Positions 9,801 through 14,848 of a stretch of DNA of 14,914 bases are shown piece by piece. Position numbers and translations under genes: made by a program. A model generated the notes under the pieces. The model was not told the origin of the DNA and did not search any database. It worked only from the letters and a program-made list of their open reading frames with translations. Each line of letters begins with the position of its first letter. The first letter of the stretch is position 1. The DNA lies in the NCBI GenBank assembly GCA_913009915.1, contig CAJVYZ010000007.1:1-14914 (forward strand), written 5' to 3'. The DNA is from an uncultured Gemmatimonadota bacterium (GTDB lineage: Bacteria; Gemmatimonadota; Gemmatimonadetes; Gemmatimonadales; GWC2-71-9).

Positions 9801-9981
9801 CAACGACATCCGACGACAGGAAATCGACGCCTCACTCGACACCGACGTCTCGCAGATCCTGCAGGGCGGGCTCTCACTCAGCTATTCCATCAACGATGCG
9901 CGGCACATCGATCGCAAGACATCCCAGATCATCATCAGTTTAAGTTTCAGTCTCTCGCTCTTTGCCGGAGATTTCCGGTAG
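3898..9981 (+). CDS. sprA: SprA-like giant outer-membrane protein (type IX secretion translocon family)
   Basis: About 2027 residues. In Bacteroidetes, SprA (Sov) is the 36-strand outer-membrane barrel through which type IX secretion cargo crosses the outer membrane. Seen (numbering from the GTG): signal peptide 1-20 ending PATLAG before Gln21; an EDEIIRRIEVGTVSF phrase (from 206), the repeated SprA_N-type element; a second such phrase, GIDYEIDYALGVVTF (about 601-615); the SprA hallmark YIDEFEAD (742-749); a FIFDLGTVNEDVL phrase near 900; an acidic DLNGDDVLN loop (1009-1017); then long amphipathic beta-strand sequence to the end. The mature protein's eight Cys form four close pairs. It is somewhat shorter than the 2300-2500 residues usual in Bacteroidetes. 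The GTG start is preferred over TTG 3850 because it begins a clean signal peptide and lies downstream of the promoter; no ribosome binding site is evident. Family membership is well supported; a working type IX system is inference. Confidence 0.85.
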   Translation: MTRLLVTLFGLCLIPATLAGQGTQPDTVRFGVRRVMDRSIFILKEPRALRSPWLGIPRRSPAQAGQAWAERVSARLRREQVVRANTQLLSQLYGRMAFAVADSADRAAGRRGVLGLDPRYADLSLDAQARFELRTDRIKNERCTTAEALRADSGCRAKFKAPRLDTEFSALAGGVIAERVHINVDWDSQRELDATNTIQVFYQGLEDEIIRRIEVGTVSFQPPPSRFITSQIPSNNFGVNASFEVGPWGIQALVATQEGSVVNERRFTIGATASEPQDRALRDLDFESNRFFWVVDPTVVPGYPAVDILNLAQLEQIPTDVLPSQVRLYRFRPRAGQGAADPNLGGINAFGVRGGSEPGLGARWELLIQNLDYYLDPSGLWFVLNTKLASDEYISVSYLTTGGQQVGTFPDRDRGLGPNQEYLDTLQLVGAPQTLFGQSIFLREMRHIYRIAGTDLNKSTLTAALTLNRSERPLSGGADTYIALLGLALPTDANILDIENRVFPRDRDAGATTSVGESYIVFPHLTPFADGTKLSTAQERQDSLYRTPTYLVLGSQGPPTKYAFRLQYEAAGGSDRSQVSLNALSVQEGTDRLELNGRVLERGIDYEIDYALGVVTFLDPDILFGSGTAQLVARFEERGFFAIAPTSVFGLTTTYSLGDVGAINFMGLYQQEQSAFTRPPLGFEPTANFIGGVTTQLRFRPTGVTRFLNSLTSTPATAPSILDLNAEFALSRPVANRIGEAYIDEFEADAGFRISMGEARWAPGSIPNRTDGLSLPGFGVTFDTTDAVQMSWQNLILRGGAVAQVFPQDIDPGIVIAGTGESQETVLYLTFHADTAGGIVRSDNSSLWSRPQRNAARFRPLVISLSNTGIDLSNNQFLEFWMFTDSRFTAPEDAGIEFIFDLGTVNEDVLALAPDSLTITGVDSSYTGTQHVGVGRLDTERGVTGIFNAQTDDVGILGDRPDSILIVGQGLTFDPALCQRTLTSAVEVFPWGDLEVQCSNGNGILDTEDLNGDDVLNFNAANVADNVFRWVFTPAELGRFFVRNGRVTSIGRWSLFRIPLDSPDQVLGVPNERLVQDLRLTVAGPTSDVDSVVRWGFARMKLTGAPWIRLADAPIDGISGSTANPTGEVVVTTISTTDKALGYVPPPGVTNAGNSSGTSDDLGTEINESSLRIYTFDLITGEALQVDQRVEAVDRFVAGPQNTLSYGDLRVWFRGRGSGWDEGDLEAFLKMGSDDNNFYLYRTPASTTSWEPEAVIDLDVWRELRSQVEVQWLQGLPPSGAGQCGMGDSTAYVACSGPYLVQVADPGINPPNLAAVQQISAGILRVAATTVIDTAELWIDDIRLTRPVNQVGTALAIDGRLSASDVGDLTFGFTRRGGQFRQLGQDPSFQTTNNLNVSSTLRLDRFLPPGLGLFVPTTISYARSSTDPQLVAGTDIIASDLDGLRKPESWSTSFSMTVRRSRQGTGWITRGLVDPLAFTGSFTSGRARRELSQTANSSRNLALSYNLTPGSTSFSLGLGGLIGGLPDWFSGSEAGVGLRDARISLAPRNVRFSSRLGRDQTDFTTFLVPVELPSDSNFSPAVSLSHLWVNSAGLTWQPLGLLTMSGDLSSTRDLRHYEDSTSIGRLTSLSRQSFLGLDVGVEKSRTMSTQMSITPRINSWLRPRYVTGSTFGLNRDLTTRNPVRVDGDTAGSFVLPQTYNNSHTRELGAAVNLARLVQSVFGDSSGVTSVFARARPLDLSTRVVRSSIFDLATFDPSVGYRLALGGLDEFLAQGGQLARGAREVITDRISTGATFPMGISAQLTYGLVRTVQFTRVGAEFLETRIRAKEWPVGNVRWNTSVVSGPIALIGMGLVFRRTEGTTVTPRADGGQASLRLNKLKSLSPNMNLAFRNGLTLTAGYSLSNNEILNNGNTTLVETSQLNGTLSYSFPLPRSISSRRRLVRTSLTALTFTSTSCLQRPGEAECLTINDIRRQEIDASLDTDVSQILQGGLSLSYSINDARHIDRKTSQIIISLSFSLSLFAGDFR

Positions 9982-9999
9982 GGCGCACTCATCGGTATT

Positions 10000-10003
10000 G
10001 GAG
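10000..10003 (+). promoter_or_regulatory. Ribosome binding site of the M28/glutaminyl-cyclase gene
   Basis: GGAG lies 5 nt before the ATG at 10009, within the 27-bp gap after the sprA-like stop. It fixes the start that yields the lipoprotein signal. Confidence 0.6.
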
Positions 10004-10008
10004 CCGAC

Positions 10009-10923
10009 ATGGGGTCGTTGAAATCCGTTCTGTCCATCGCCGCCTCGCTCCTGCTCGCCTGCCAGGGCGAGCAAGCGCCGCCGCGTCCGTTCGATGGGGC
10101 TCAGGCCTTCTCCTATGTCGAGTCCCAGTTGGCCTTCGGGCCGCGAATTCCCGGAACCCCGGAACACCAGGCGGCGGGGCATTGGCTCGACAGCCTAATG
10201 CGGCAACGGGCGGATGCGGTCGTGCTCCAGGACTGGCTGCACGTCTCGCGCGAGGGAGACTCTCTCCCGATGCGCAATGTCCTGGGACGGTTCAATCTGG
10301 ACGCACCCACCAGGATCCTGTTCCTGGCCCACTGGGACACCCGACCCAAGGCCGATGGCCCGAAGTCGTCCGACCCAAACGCCCCCGTGCCGGGCGCCAA
10401 TGACGGTGGATCAGGGGTCGCCGTGCTCCTGGGCATCGCCGACGCGCTACGAGCCCTGCCTCCCTCGACCGGCGTGGATCTCCTGTTGGTGGACGGTGAG
10501 GACTACGGTATCTTCGCCGAAAAAGACGACGTGCTGATCGGCTCGAAATACTTCGCTGACCACCCGCCCGATGGGCCCACCCCTCGCTACGCCATCCTGT
10601 TCGATCTGGTGGGCGACCTGAACCAGCGATTCCCTAAGGAGGGTAACTCCCTCATTGGGGCGCCCGATGTGGTGAAGGAAGTGTGGGATGCGGCCCGCCA
10701 AATCGGCTATGGGCACGTTTTCGTGAACGCCACGGGCCAGGCGATCATCGACGATCACGTGCCGTTGCAACAGGCCGGTATTCCGGCCATCAACATCATC
10801 GATTTCGACTACCAGTACTGGCACACGCCGGAAGACACCATCGACAAGATCAGCGCCGCCAGCCTGCAGGCGGTCGGTGAGGTGGCTCTGGAAATGGTCC
10901 GCCTGGAGGAGAGACGGAACTGA
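10009..10923 (+). CDS. M28-family lipoprotein, glutaminyl-peptide cyclotransferase-like
   Basis: 304 residues. The family either removes N-terminal residues (M28 aminopeptidases) or cyclises N-terminal Gln to pyroglutamate (glutaminyl cyclases). Seen: a lipobox LLLAC with Cys18, the only Cys, so a lipid-anchored envelope protein; AHWDTRP (107-113); GANDGGSG with zinc-ligand Asp132; DGEDYG with general base Glu164 and Asp165 where the human enzyme has the zinc ligand Glu202; FDLVGD (198-203); DDHVPL (249-254); and YWHTPEDT with zinc-ligand His272. The last two motifs and their spacing match human glutaminyl cyclase (DDHIPF...WHT) better than classical M28 aminopeptidases, so cyclase activity is favoured but not certain. 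The gene lies 27 bp downstream of the sprA-like gene on the same strand and is probably co-transcribed. If it acts as a cyclase, its substrates would be exported proteins beginning with Gln. Confidence 0.85.
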   Translation: MGSLKSVLSIAASLLLACQGEQAPPRPFDGAQAFSYVESQLAFGPRIPGTPEHQAAGHWLDSLMRQRADAVVLQDWLHVSREGDSLPMRNVLGRFNLDAPTRILFLAHWDTRPKADGPKSSDPNAPVPGANDGGSGVAVLLGIADALRALPPSTGVDLLLVDGEDYGIFAEKDDVLIGSKYFADHPPDGPTPRYAILFDLVGDLNQRFPKEGNSLIGAPDVVKEVWDAARQIGYGHVFVNATGQAIIDDHVPLQQAGIPAINIIDFDYQYWHTPEDTIDKISAASLQAVGEVALEMVRLEERRN

Positions 10924-11057
10924 CGGGAGGAGTATGAAGTCTGAGGCTTGAGGCCTCTGGGGGAGGTGGCAGTAGGGGAGTTTGTTCTGCAGGTTTTTGC
11001 GCCGCTCGGCAACCCAACGAGCCGGACCTACGGGGCATTCCGCCCCAGATTATATCA
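10924..11057 (+). other. Non-coding gap before the comEA-like gene
   Basis: 134 bp with no convincing gene. It holds a short decayed heptamer repeat (10933-10953), a T5 run (10993-10997) without a strong preceding stem, and two small inverted repeats just upstream of the next ATG: GCTCG/CGAGC (starting near 11014, 9-nt loop) and GGGGC/GCCCC (11032-11036 with 11042-11046). These could fold in a leader RNA. No clear -35/-10 pair or ribosome binding site was found. Confidence 0.5.
10933..10953 (+). repeat. Three degenerate 7-bp tandem units
   Basis: TATGAAG, TCTGAGG and CTTGAGG follow one another without gaps, agreeing on the core TGARG. The array begins 10 bp after the M28 gene stop, and the following sequence (CCTCTGG, GGGAGGT) decays quickly. 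Short and imperfect, so a chance origin in purine-rich intergenic DNA is possible. Confidence 0.4.
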
Positions 11058-11675
11058 ATGCGCAATAGCGAGCGACGGTCGGTACTCGTGATGATCGGTC
11101 TCGCGGTTCTGGGCCACGGGATCAGGCTCGCAATCTCCGATCCCGGCGATCCTCCGGGGGCGGTTAGCCTCCTCCCGGCGCGGGACAGTGCTTCCCTGGG
11201 AGCCCACCGGGACAGGGTTGCCCGGCTGATGCGCCCTCTGGCACAGGGCGAGCAGGTAGATTTCGATCGGGCTTCCGTCCACGAGCTGGTGCGCCTGCCG
11301 CGGGTCGGCCCCAGCGTGGCCAAAGCCATCATTGCCGACCGGGAGCGGCGGGGGCCGTTTGGAAGCCTGGCGGGCCTGGACCGGGTTGCCGGCGTGGGTC
11401 CGGTGCTGTTACGGGCCGTGCAGCCGTTTGCGGCCTTCTCCGGCCATCCGTCTGCCGCCGGGACGGATGGGAACTCGGCCGAGGAGGTCAACGTCAACCG
11501 GGCCACCGTGGATGAGCTGCGGACGCTCCCTGGCATCGGGCCGTCTCGGGCAGCCAAACTGGTGGCTTATCGCGAAGTGCATGGGCCCTTTGCGACCCTC
11601 GAATCGTTGGCCGATGTTCCCGGTATTGGCCCGGGGACCGTAGCCCGGTTGCGCGGCCGTGTCCGGTTGCGCTAA
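11058..11675 (+). CDS. comEA: ComEA-like competence protein with duplicated helix-hairpin-helix DNA-binding unit
   Basis: 205 residues. ComEA proteins bind incoming double-stranded DNA in the periplasm or at the membrane during natural transformation. Seen: a single hydrophobic N-terminal segment (about 8-26), either a membrane anchor or an uncleaved signal; a linker; then two homologous units. Unit 1 (about 67-125) contains VDFDRAS, LPRVGPSVAKAI and VAGVGPVLLRA. Unit 2 (about 144-204) contains VNVNRAT, LPGIGPSRAAKLV and VPGIGPGTVARL. Each unit has two helix-hairpin-helix motifs, giving four in all, whereas a typical ComEA has one unit. Unit 2 is closer to consensus; unit 1 has Arg and Ala replacing key Gly/Ile positions. 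No ribosome binding site precedes the ATG; alternative starts at GTG 11088 or ATG 11091 would shorten the anchor. The pilB/pilT/pilC genes downstream suit a DNA-uptake role. Confidence 0.82.
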   Translation: MRNSERRSVLVMIGLAVLGHGIRLAISDPGDPPGAVSLLPARDSASLGAHRDRVARLMRPLAQGEQVDFDRASVHELVRLPRVGPSVAKAIIADRERRGPFGSLAGLDRVAGVGPVLLRAVQPFAAFSGHPSAAGTDGNSAEEVNVNRATVDELRTLPGIGPSRAAKLVAYREVHGPFATLESLADVPGIGPGTVARLRGRVRLR

Positions 11676-11737
11676 CTGCTTTGGTTTTGGCAACATAGCT
11701 TTGTGAGGGCTGGGTGGGCGGGGCCCCGTGCAACCGA

Positions 11738-11752
11738 TGGCACGATCTTGGC
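11738..11752 (+). promoter_or_regulatory. Sigma-54-type -24/-12 promoter candidate upstream of pilB
   Basis: TGGCACG (11738-11744) is followed after 4 nt by TGGC (11749-11752). The sigma-54 consensus is TGGCACG-N4-TTGC, so the -24 element is complete, the -12 element differs at one base, and the invariant GG and GC dinucleotides are in exact register. The predicted start, near 11763, would give a leader of about 95 nt to the pilB ATG. Sigma-54 control of pilus genes is known elsewhere (for example pilA of Pseudomonas). Confidence 0.5.
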
Positions 11753-11857
11753 GACGGACCACCCGAGATCGGTCGACGTAGGGAGTCGGCCGGATGACCG
11801 GGGCCCGGCACTGCGACGGGTCGGCGTCCCGGGGTTTCCTCGACAACCTGGATAGCC

Positions 11858-13561
11858 ATGACGACAACGGCCACAGGCGGTGACCGCCTAGGCGAGATTC
11901 TGATTCAGGAAGGACTGCTCACTGAAGAACAGTGCAGGCAGGTCCTGTCTGAGCAGGGGTCGTCCGGCCATCGTCTCGGGTATCTGCTCGTCAAACAGGG
12001 CCTGGTGGAGGAGAACGCCATCACCAAGGTGTTGGCGCGCCAGTATCGCATGCCCGCGGTGGACCTGTCGCGATTCGAAGTCGACCCCCACATCTCCAAG
12101 CTGATTCCATCGGACATGGCGCTGAAGCACACGGTGCTGCCACTGAAACGGGAGGGGCGGACCCTGACCGTGGCGATGGCCGATCCGACCAACCTGGGGC
12201 TCATCGAGGACCTCAAGTTCATCACCCGGTACGATCTATTCCCGGTCATTGCCGGGGAATACACGCTCCGCAACCTTATCGAGAAACAGTACGAAACCGA
12301 GGATCAGCAACTCAGCGACATCCTGAAGGATATGGAGGAGGAGGACATCGAAGTCCTCGAGGAGCAGGAAGACGAGGTTGCGACCCAGGCGCAGATCGAA
12401 GATGCGCCGGTCGTAAAGCTCATCAACGGGTTCCTCATTGACGCGGTCAAGCGGGGCGCCAGTGACATCCACATCGAACCGTTCGAGCACGAACTGCGGG
12501 TGCGGTATCGGATCGACGGGGCGTTGCTGGAAGTGATGCGGCCGCCGATCAAGATGCGGGCGGCCCTGACCTCCCGCGTCAAGATCCTGTCGAACTTGAA
12601 CATCGCCGAGCGGCGGTTGCCGCAGGATGGGCGGCTCAAGCTCAAGATGGGTAACCGGGTGATCGACTTCCGTGTCTCGACGCTTCCGGTGTTGTTCGGC
12701 GAAAAAATAGTGCTCCGTATTCTCGACAAGGGGAATCTGACTCTCGACCTGTCGACCTTCGGGTTCGAGCCGAAGGCGGAAACAGATCTGATGACCGCGA
12801 TCGCCAATCCATACGGGATGGTCCTGGTCACTGGGCCTACCGGATCGGGCAAAACGACGACGCTCTATTCGGCCTTGTCCCAGATCAACAACATCGACGT
12901 CAACATCATGACCGCCGAGGACCCGGTCGAGTATAACCTGCAGGGAATCAACCAGGTGCAGGTCCGCCCCGATATCGGCTTGACGTTCGCGTCCGCCCTG
13001 AGATCGTTCCTCAGGCAGGATCCGAACATCATCATGATCGGCGAGATCCGGGATCTGGAAACCGGCAGTATCGCCATCAAGGCGGCGCTCACGGGCCACC
13101 TGGTGTTGTCGACACTGCATACCAACGATGCACCCAGCACTGTCACCCGCATGATCGACATGGGGATCGAGGCCTTCAACGTGGCGAGCGCGGTGAACCT
13201 GGTGGCGGCCCAACGACTGGTCCGGCGAGTGTGCAAGCAGTGCAAGCAGGAGGTCACCTACGATGAAGCCGAACTTCGGGCGCTGAGCAGCGACATCCGC
13301 GCGCTGAGTGACTTTACCTTCATGCGGGGTGAGGGCTGCGACGCGTGTGGCGGCACGGGATACGCGGGCCGCGCCGGACTGTACGAAGTAATGGCCATGT
13401 CGCCCGACCTCAGGAAGCTCATCCTGCAAGGGGCGTCGGTGGCCGATATTCGAGACAAGGCCATCGAAGAGGGCATGCTCACACTGCGGATGGATGGACT
13501 GAAGAAAATCGAACGCGGGGTCACCACACTCGAAGAATTGGTCAAGGAGTCGGCGGAATGA
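11858..13561 (+). CDS. pilB: Type IV pilus assembly ATPase PilB (GspE family) with MshEN-type N-terminus
   Basis: 567 residues. A cytoplasmic hexameric ATPase that powers pilus extension. Seen: N-terminal MshEN/GspE-N domain (about 9-145) with two tandem motif copies (10-33 and 39-62); an acidic linker (about 146-182); the N2 domain with ASDIHIEP (201-208); Walker A GPTGSGKTT (326-334); the Asp box with AEDPVE (353-358); Walker B with IGEIRD and catalytic Glu396; a His box ending LHTND (420-424); and a zinc-binding tetracysteine (Cys459, Cys462, Cys494, Cys497) typical of PilB/GspE and absent from PilT. All catalytic motifs are intact. The ribosome binding site is weak. A sigma-54-like promoter lies upstream. 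The stop overlaps the pilT start by 4 bp (ATGA), indicating one operon. GspE of a type II secretion system is the alternative; adjacent pilT makes PilB much more likely. Confidence 0.95.
   Translation: MTTTATGGDRLGEILIQEGLLTEEQCRQVLSEQGSSGHRLGYLLVKQGLVEENAITKVLARQYRMPAVDLSRFEVDPHISKLIPSDMALKHTVLPLKREGRTLTVAMADPTNLGLIEDLKFITRYDLFPVIAGEYTLRNLIEKQYETEDQQLSDILKDMEEEDIEVLEEQEDEVATQAQIEDAPVVKLINGFLIDAVKRGASDIHIEPFEHELRVRYRIDGALLEVMRPPIKMRAALTSRVKILSNLNIAERRLPQDGRLKLKMGNRVIDFRVSTLPVLFGEKIVLRILDKGNLTLDLSTFGFEPKAETDLMTAIANPYGMVLVTGPTGSGKTTTLYSALSQINNIDVNIMTAEDPVEYNLQGINQVQVRPDIGLTFASALRSFLRQDPNIIMIGEIRDLETGSIAIKAALTGHLVLSTLHTNDAPSTVTRMIDMGIEAFNVASAVNLVAAQRLVRRVCKQCKQEVTYDEAELRALSSDIRALSDFTFMRGEGCDACGGTGYAGRAGLYEVMAMSPDLRKLILQGASVADIRDKAIEEGMLTLRMDGLKKIERGVTTLEELVKESAE
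13544..13549 (+). promoter_or_regulatory. Ribosome binding site of pilT
   Basis: AAGGAG lies within the end of pilB, 8 nt before the ATG at 13558. It confirms that ATG over an in-frame open stretch reaching back to 13345, which would overlap pilB by more than 200 bp. Confidence 0.8.
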
Positions 13562-14685
13562 CCTTCAATTTACGGGCGCTTCTCGAGGAGATGATCGAAA
13601 AGGACGCCTCGGACCTGCACATCACGGCGGGGGAGTGTCCCAAGCTGCGCATCGATGGCAATATCTTGAGCTCATCCTTCGTCGAGCCGATGACGCCAAA
13701 AGATACGCTGCAGATCGCCTATTCGGTGTTGACGGAAAACCAGAAGAAGCGATTCGAAACCGAAGACGAACTGGACTTCTCGTTCGGCATCCAGAACCTG
13801 GCACGCTTCCGCGGGAACTGCTTCAAACAGCGTGGCTGTGTCGGCATGGTGATCCGTATGATCCCCTTCCAGGTGCGGACCTTCGAGGAGCTGGGTCTCC
13901 CACCGGTCGTCGCCAAGATGTCGAGCCGTCCGCGGGGGCTGGTACTGGTGACGGGTCCGACCGGATCCGGGAAATCGACCACCCTGGCGGCGATGATCGA
14001 CAAGATCAACAAGGAACGGCAGGGACACATCATAACGGTGGAAGACCCGATCGAATTCATCCACCGCCACCAGTCTTGCATCGTCAATCAGCGCGAAGTA
14101 GGCACGGACACGAAGAGCTTCGCCAACGCACTGAAGTACGCCCTAAGGGAAGACCCGGATGTCATTCTGATAGGCGAGATGCGCGATCTCGAGACCATTA
14201 GCGCCGCGCTGACCATTGCGGAAACCGGGCACCTAGCCCTGGCCACGCTTCACACCAATTCAGCCGCTGAATCGATCAACCGGATCATCGACGTGTTCCC
14301 GCCGACCCAGCAGTCACAGGTCCGCGCCCAGTTGGCCTTCGTGCTCGAGGGCGTGATTACCCAGACGCTGCTGCCGCGGGCCAAGGGCCGCGGGCGGGTG
14401 ATGGCCGTCGAGATCATGGTGGCAACGCCGGCTATTCGGTCACTCATTCGTGACGACAAGATCCATCAGATCTACTCGGCGATGCAGTCAGGCAAGAAGC
14501 ATGGCATGCAGACGATGAACGACTCGCTGTACAATCTCTACGTCCAGCGGGAAATCCTCATGGAGGAAGCGCTAAGGTGTTCGCCGGATCCTAACGCACT
14601 CATGCGCATGGCAGGACAGACGCCGGTGGAAGAGCAGGATTTCATGAACGTTGATGACAAGAACGCCCGCCCGGCGTATCGCTGA
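13558..14685 (+). CDS. pilT: Type IV pilus retraction ATPase PilT
   Basis: 375 residues. A cytoplasmic hexameric ATPase that depolymerises the pilus, powering twitching and the pulling-in of DNA. Seen: an N-terminal domain with ASDLHITAG (17-25) and RIDG (31-34); Walker A GPTGSGKS (133-140); the Asp box VEDPIEF (161-167); Walker B with LIGEMRD and Glu207; a His box with GHLALATLHTNSA (224-236); and AIRSLIRDD (292-300), the C-terminal AIRNLIRE-type motif that marks PilT and is needed for retraction. There is no tetracysteine, which distinguishes it from PilB. A C-terminal tail of about 25 residues is poorly conserved in appearance. It begins inside the pilB stop codon region (4-bp overlap), and pilC follows 17 bp later, giving the pilB-pilT-pilC order known from Myxococcus. 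Confidence 0.96.
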   Translation: MTFNLRALLEEMIEKDASDLHITAGECPKLRIDGNILSSSFVEPMTPKDTLQIAYSVLTENQKKRFETEDELDFSFGIQNLARFRGNCFKQRGCVGMVIRMIPFQVRTFEELGLPPVVAKMSSRPRGLVLVTGPTGSGKSTTLAAMIDKINKERQGHIITVEDPIEFIHRHQSCIVNQREVGTDTKSFANALKYALREDPDVILIGEMRDLETISAALTIAETGHLALATLHTNSAAESINRIIDVFPPTQQSQVRAQLAFVLEGVITQTLLPRAKGRGRVMAVEIMVATPAIRSLIRDDKIHQIYSAMQSGKKHGMQTMNDSLYNLYVQREILMEEALRCSPDPNALMRMAGQTPVEEQDFMNVDDKNARPAYR

Positions 14686-14688
14686 TCG

Positions 14689-14696
14689 AAGGAGGT
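14689..14696 (+). promoter_or_regulatory. Strong ribosome binding site of pilC
   Basis: AAGGAGGT, a near-perfect anti-16S match, lies 6 nt before the ATG at 14703, in the 17-bp pilT-pilC gap. Confidence 0.85.
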
Positions 14697-14702
14697 CGCC
14701 CC

Positions 14703-14848
14703 ATGCCACTTTTTGAATACACCGCCAAGAACGCCCAAACCGGCCAGATCATGAAGGGCCAGCGTGAGGCGCAGTCACAGGACGACGTCGTCCGGTATAT
14801 CCGCAACAACCGGATGATCCTCGTGAACATCCGCGAGGCCCCCAAGAC
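14703..14848 (+). CDS. pilC: Type IV pilus inner-membrane platform protein PilC, N-terminal fragment
   Basis: Only the first 48 residues are genomic. PilC (GspF family) is the inner-membrane platform that couples PilB and PilT to the pilus. The fragment begins MPLFEYTAKNAQTGQIMKG and continues with a DDVVRYIRNNRMILVNI stretch, the usual start of PilC/GspF proteins (an aromatic residue with YTAK, then a helix with a short strand leading into a V-I-x-E-type end). It has a strong ribosome binding site and follows pilT directly. The apparent stop at 14868-14870 and the seven residues before it come from adapter sequence, so the truncation is technical and not a pseudogene. Confidence 0.85.

Noticed and set aside
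11703..11854. Small GTG-started open frame of 50 codons between comEA and pilB
   Set aside because: No ribosome binding site, Arg/Gly/Pro-rich composition, and it covers the sigma-54-like site. It looks like non-coding leader DNA.
13345..14685. Longer pilT starting at 13345
   Set aside because: The extension overlaps pilB by more than 200 bp and is compositionally a shadow frame. ATG 13558 has AAGGAG 8 nt upstream and the normal PilT N-terminus.
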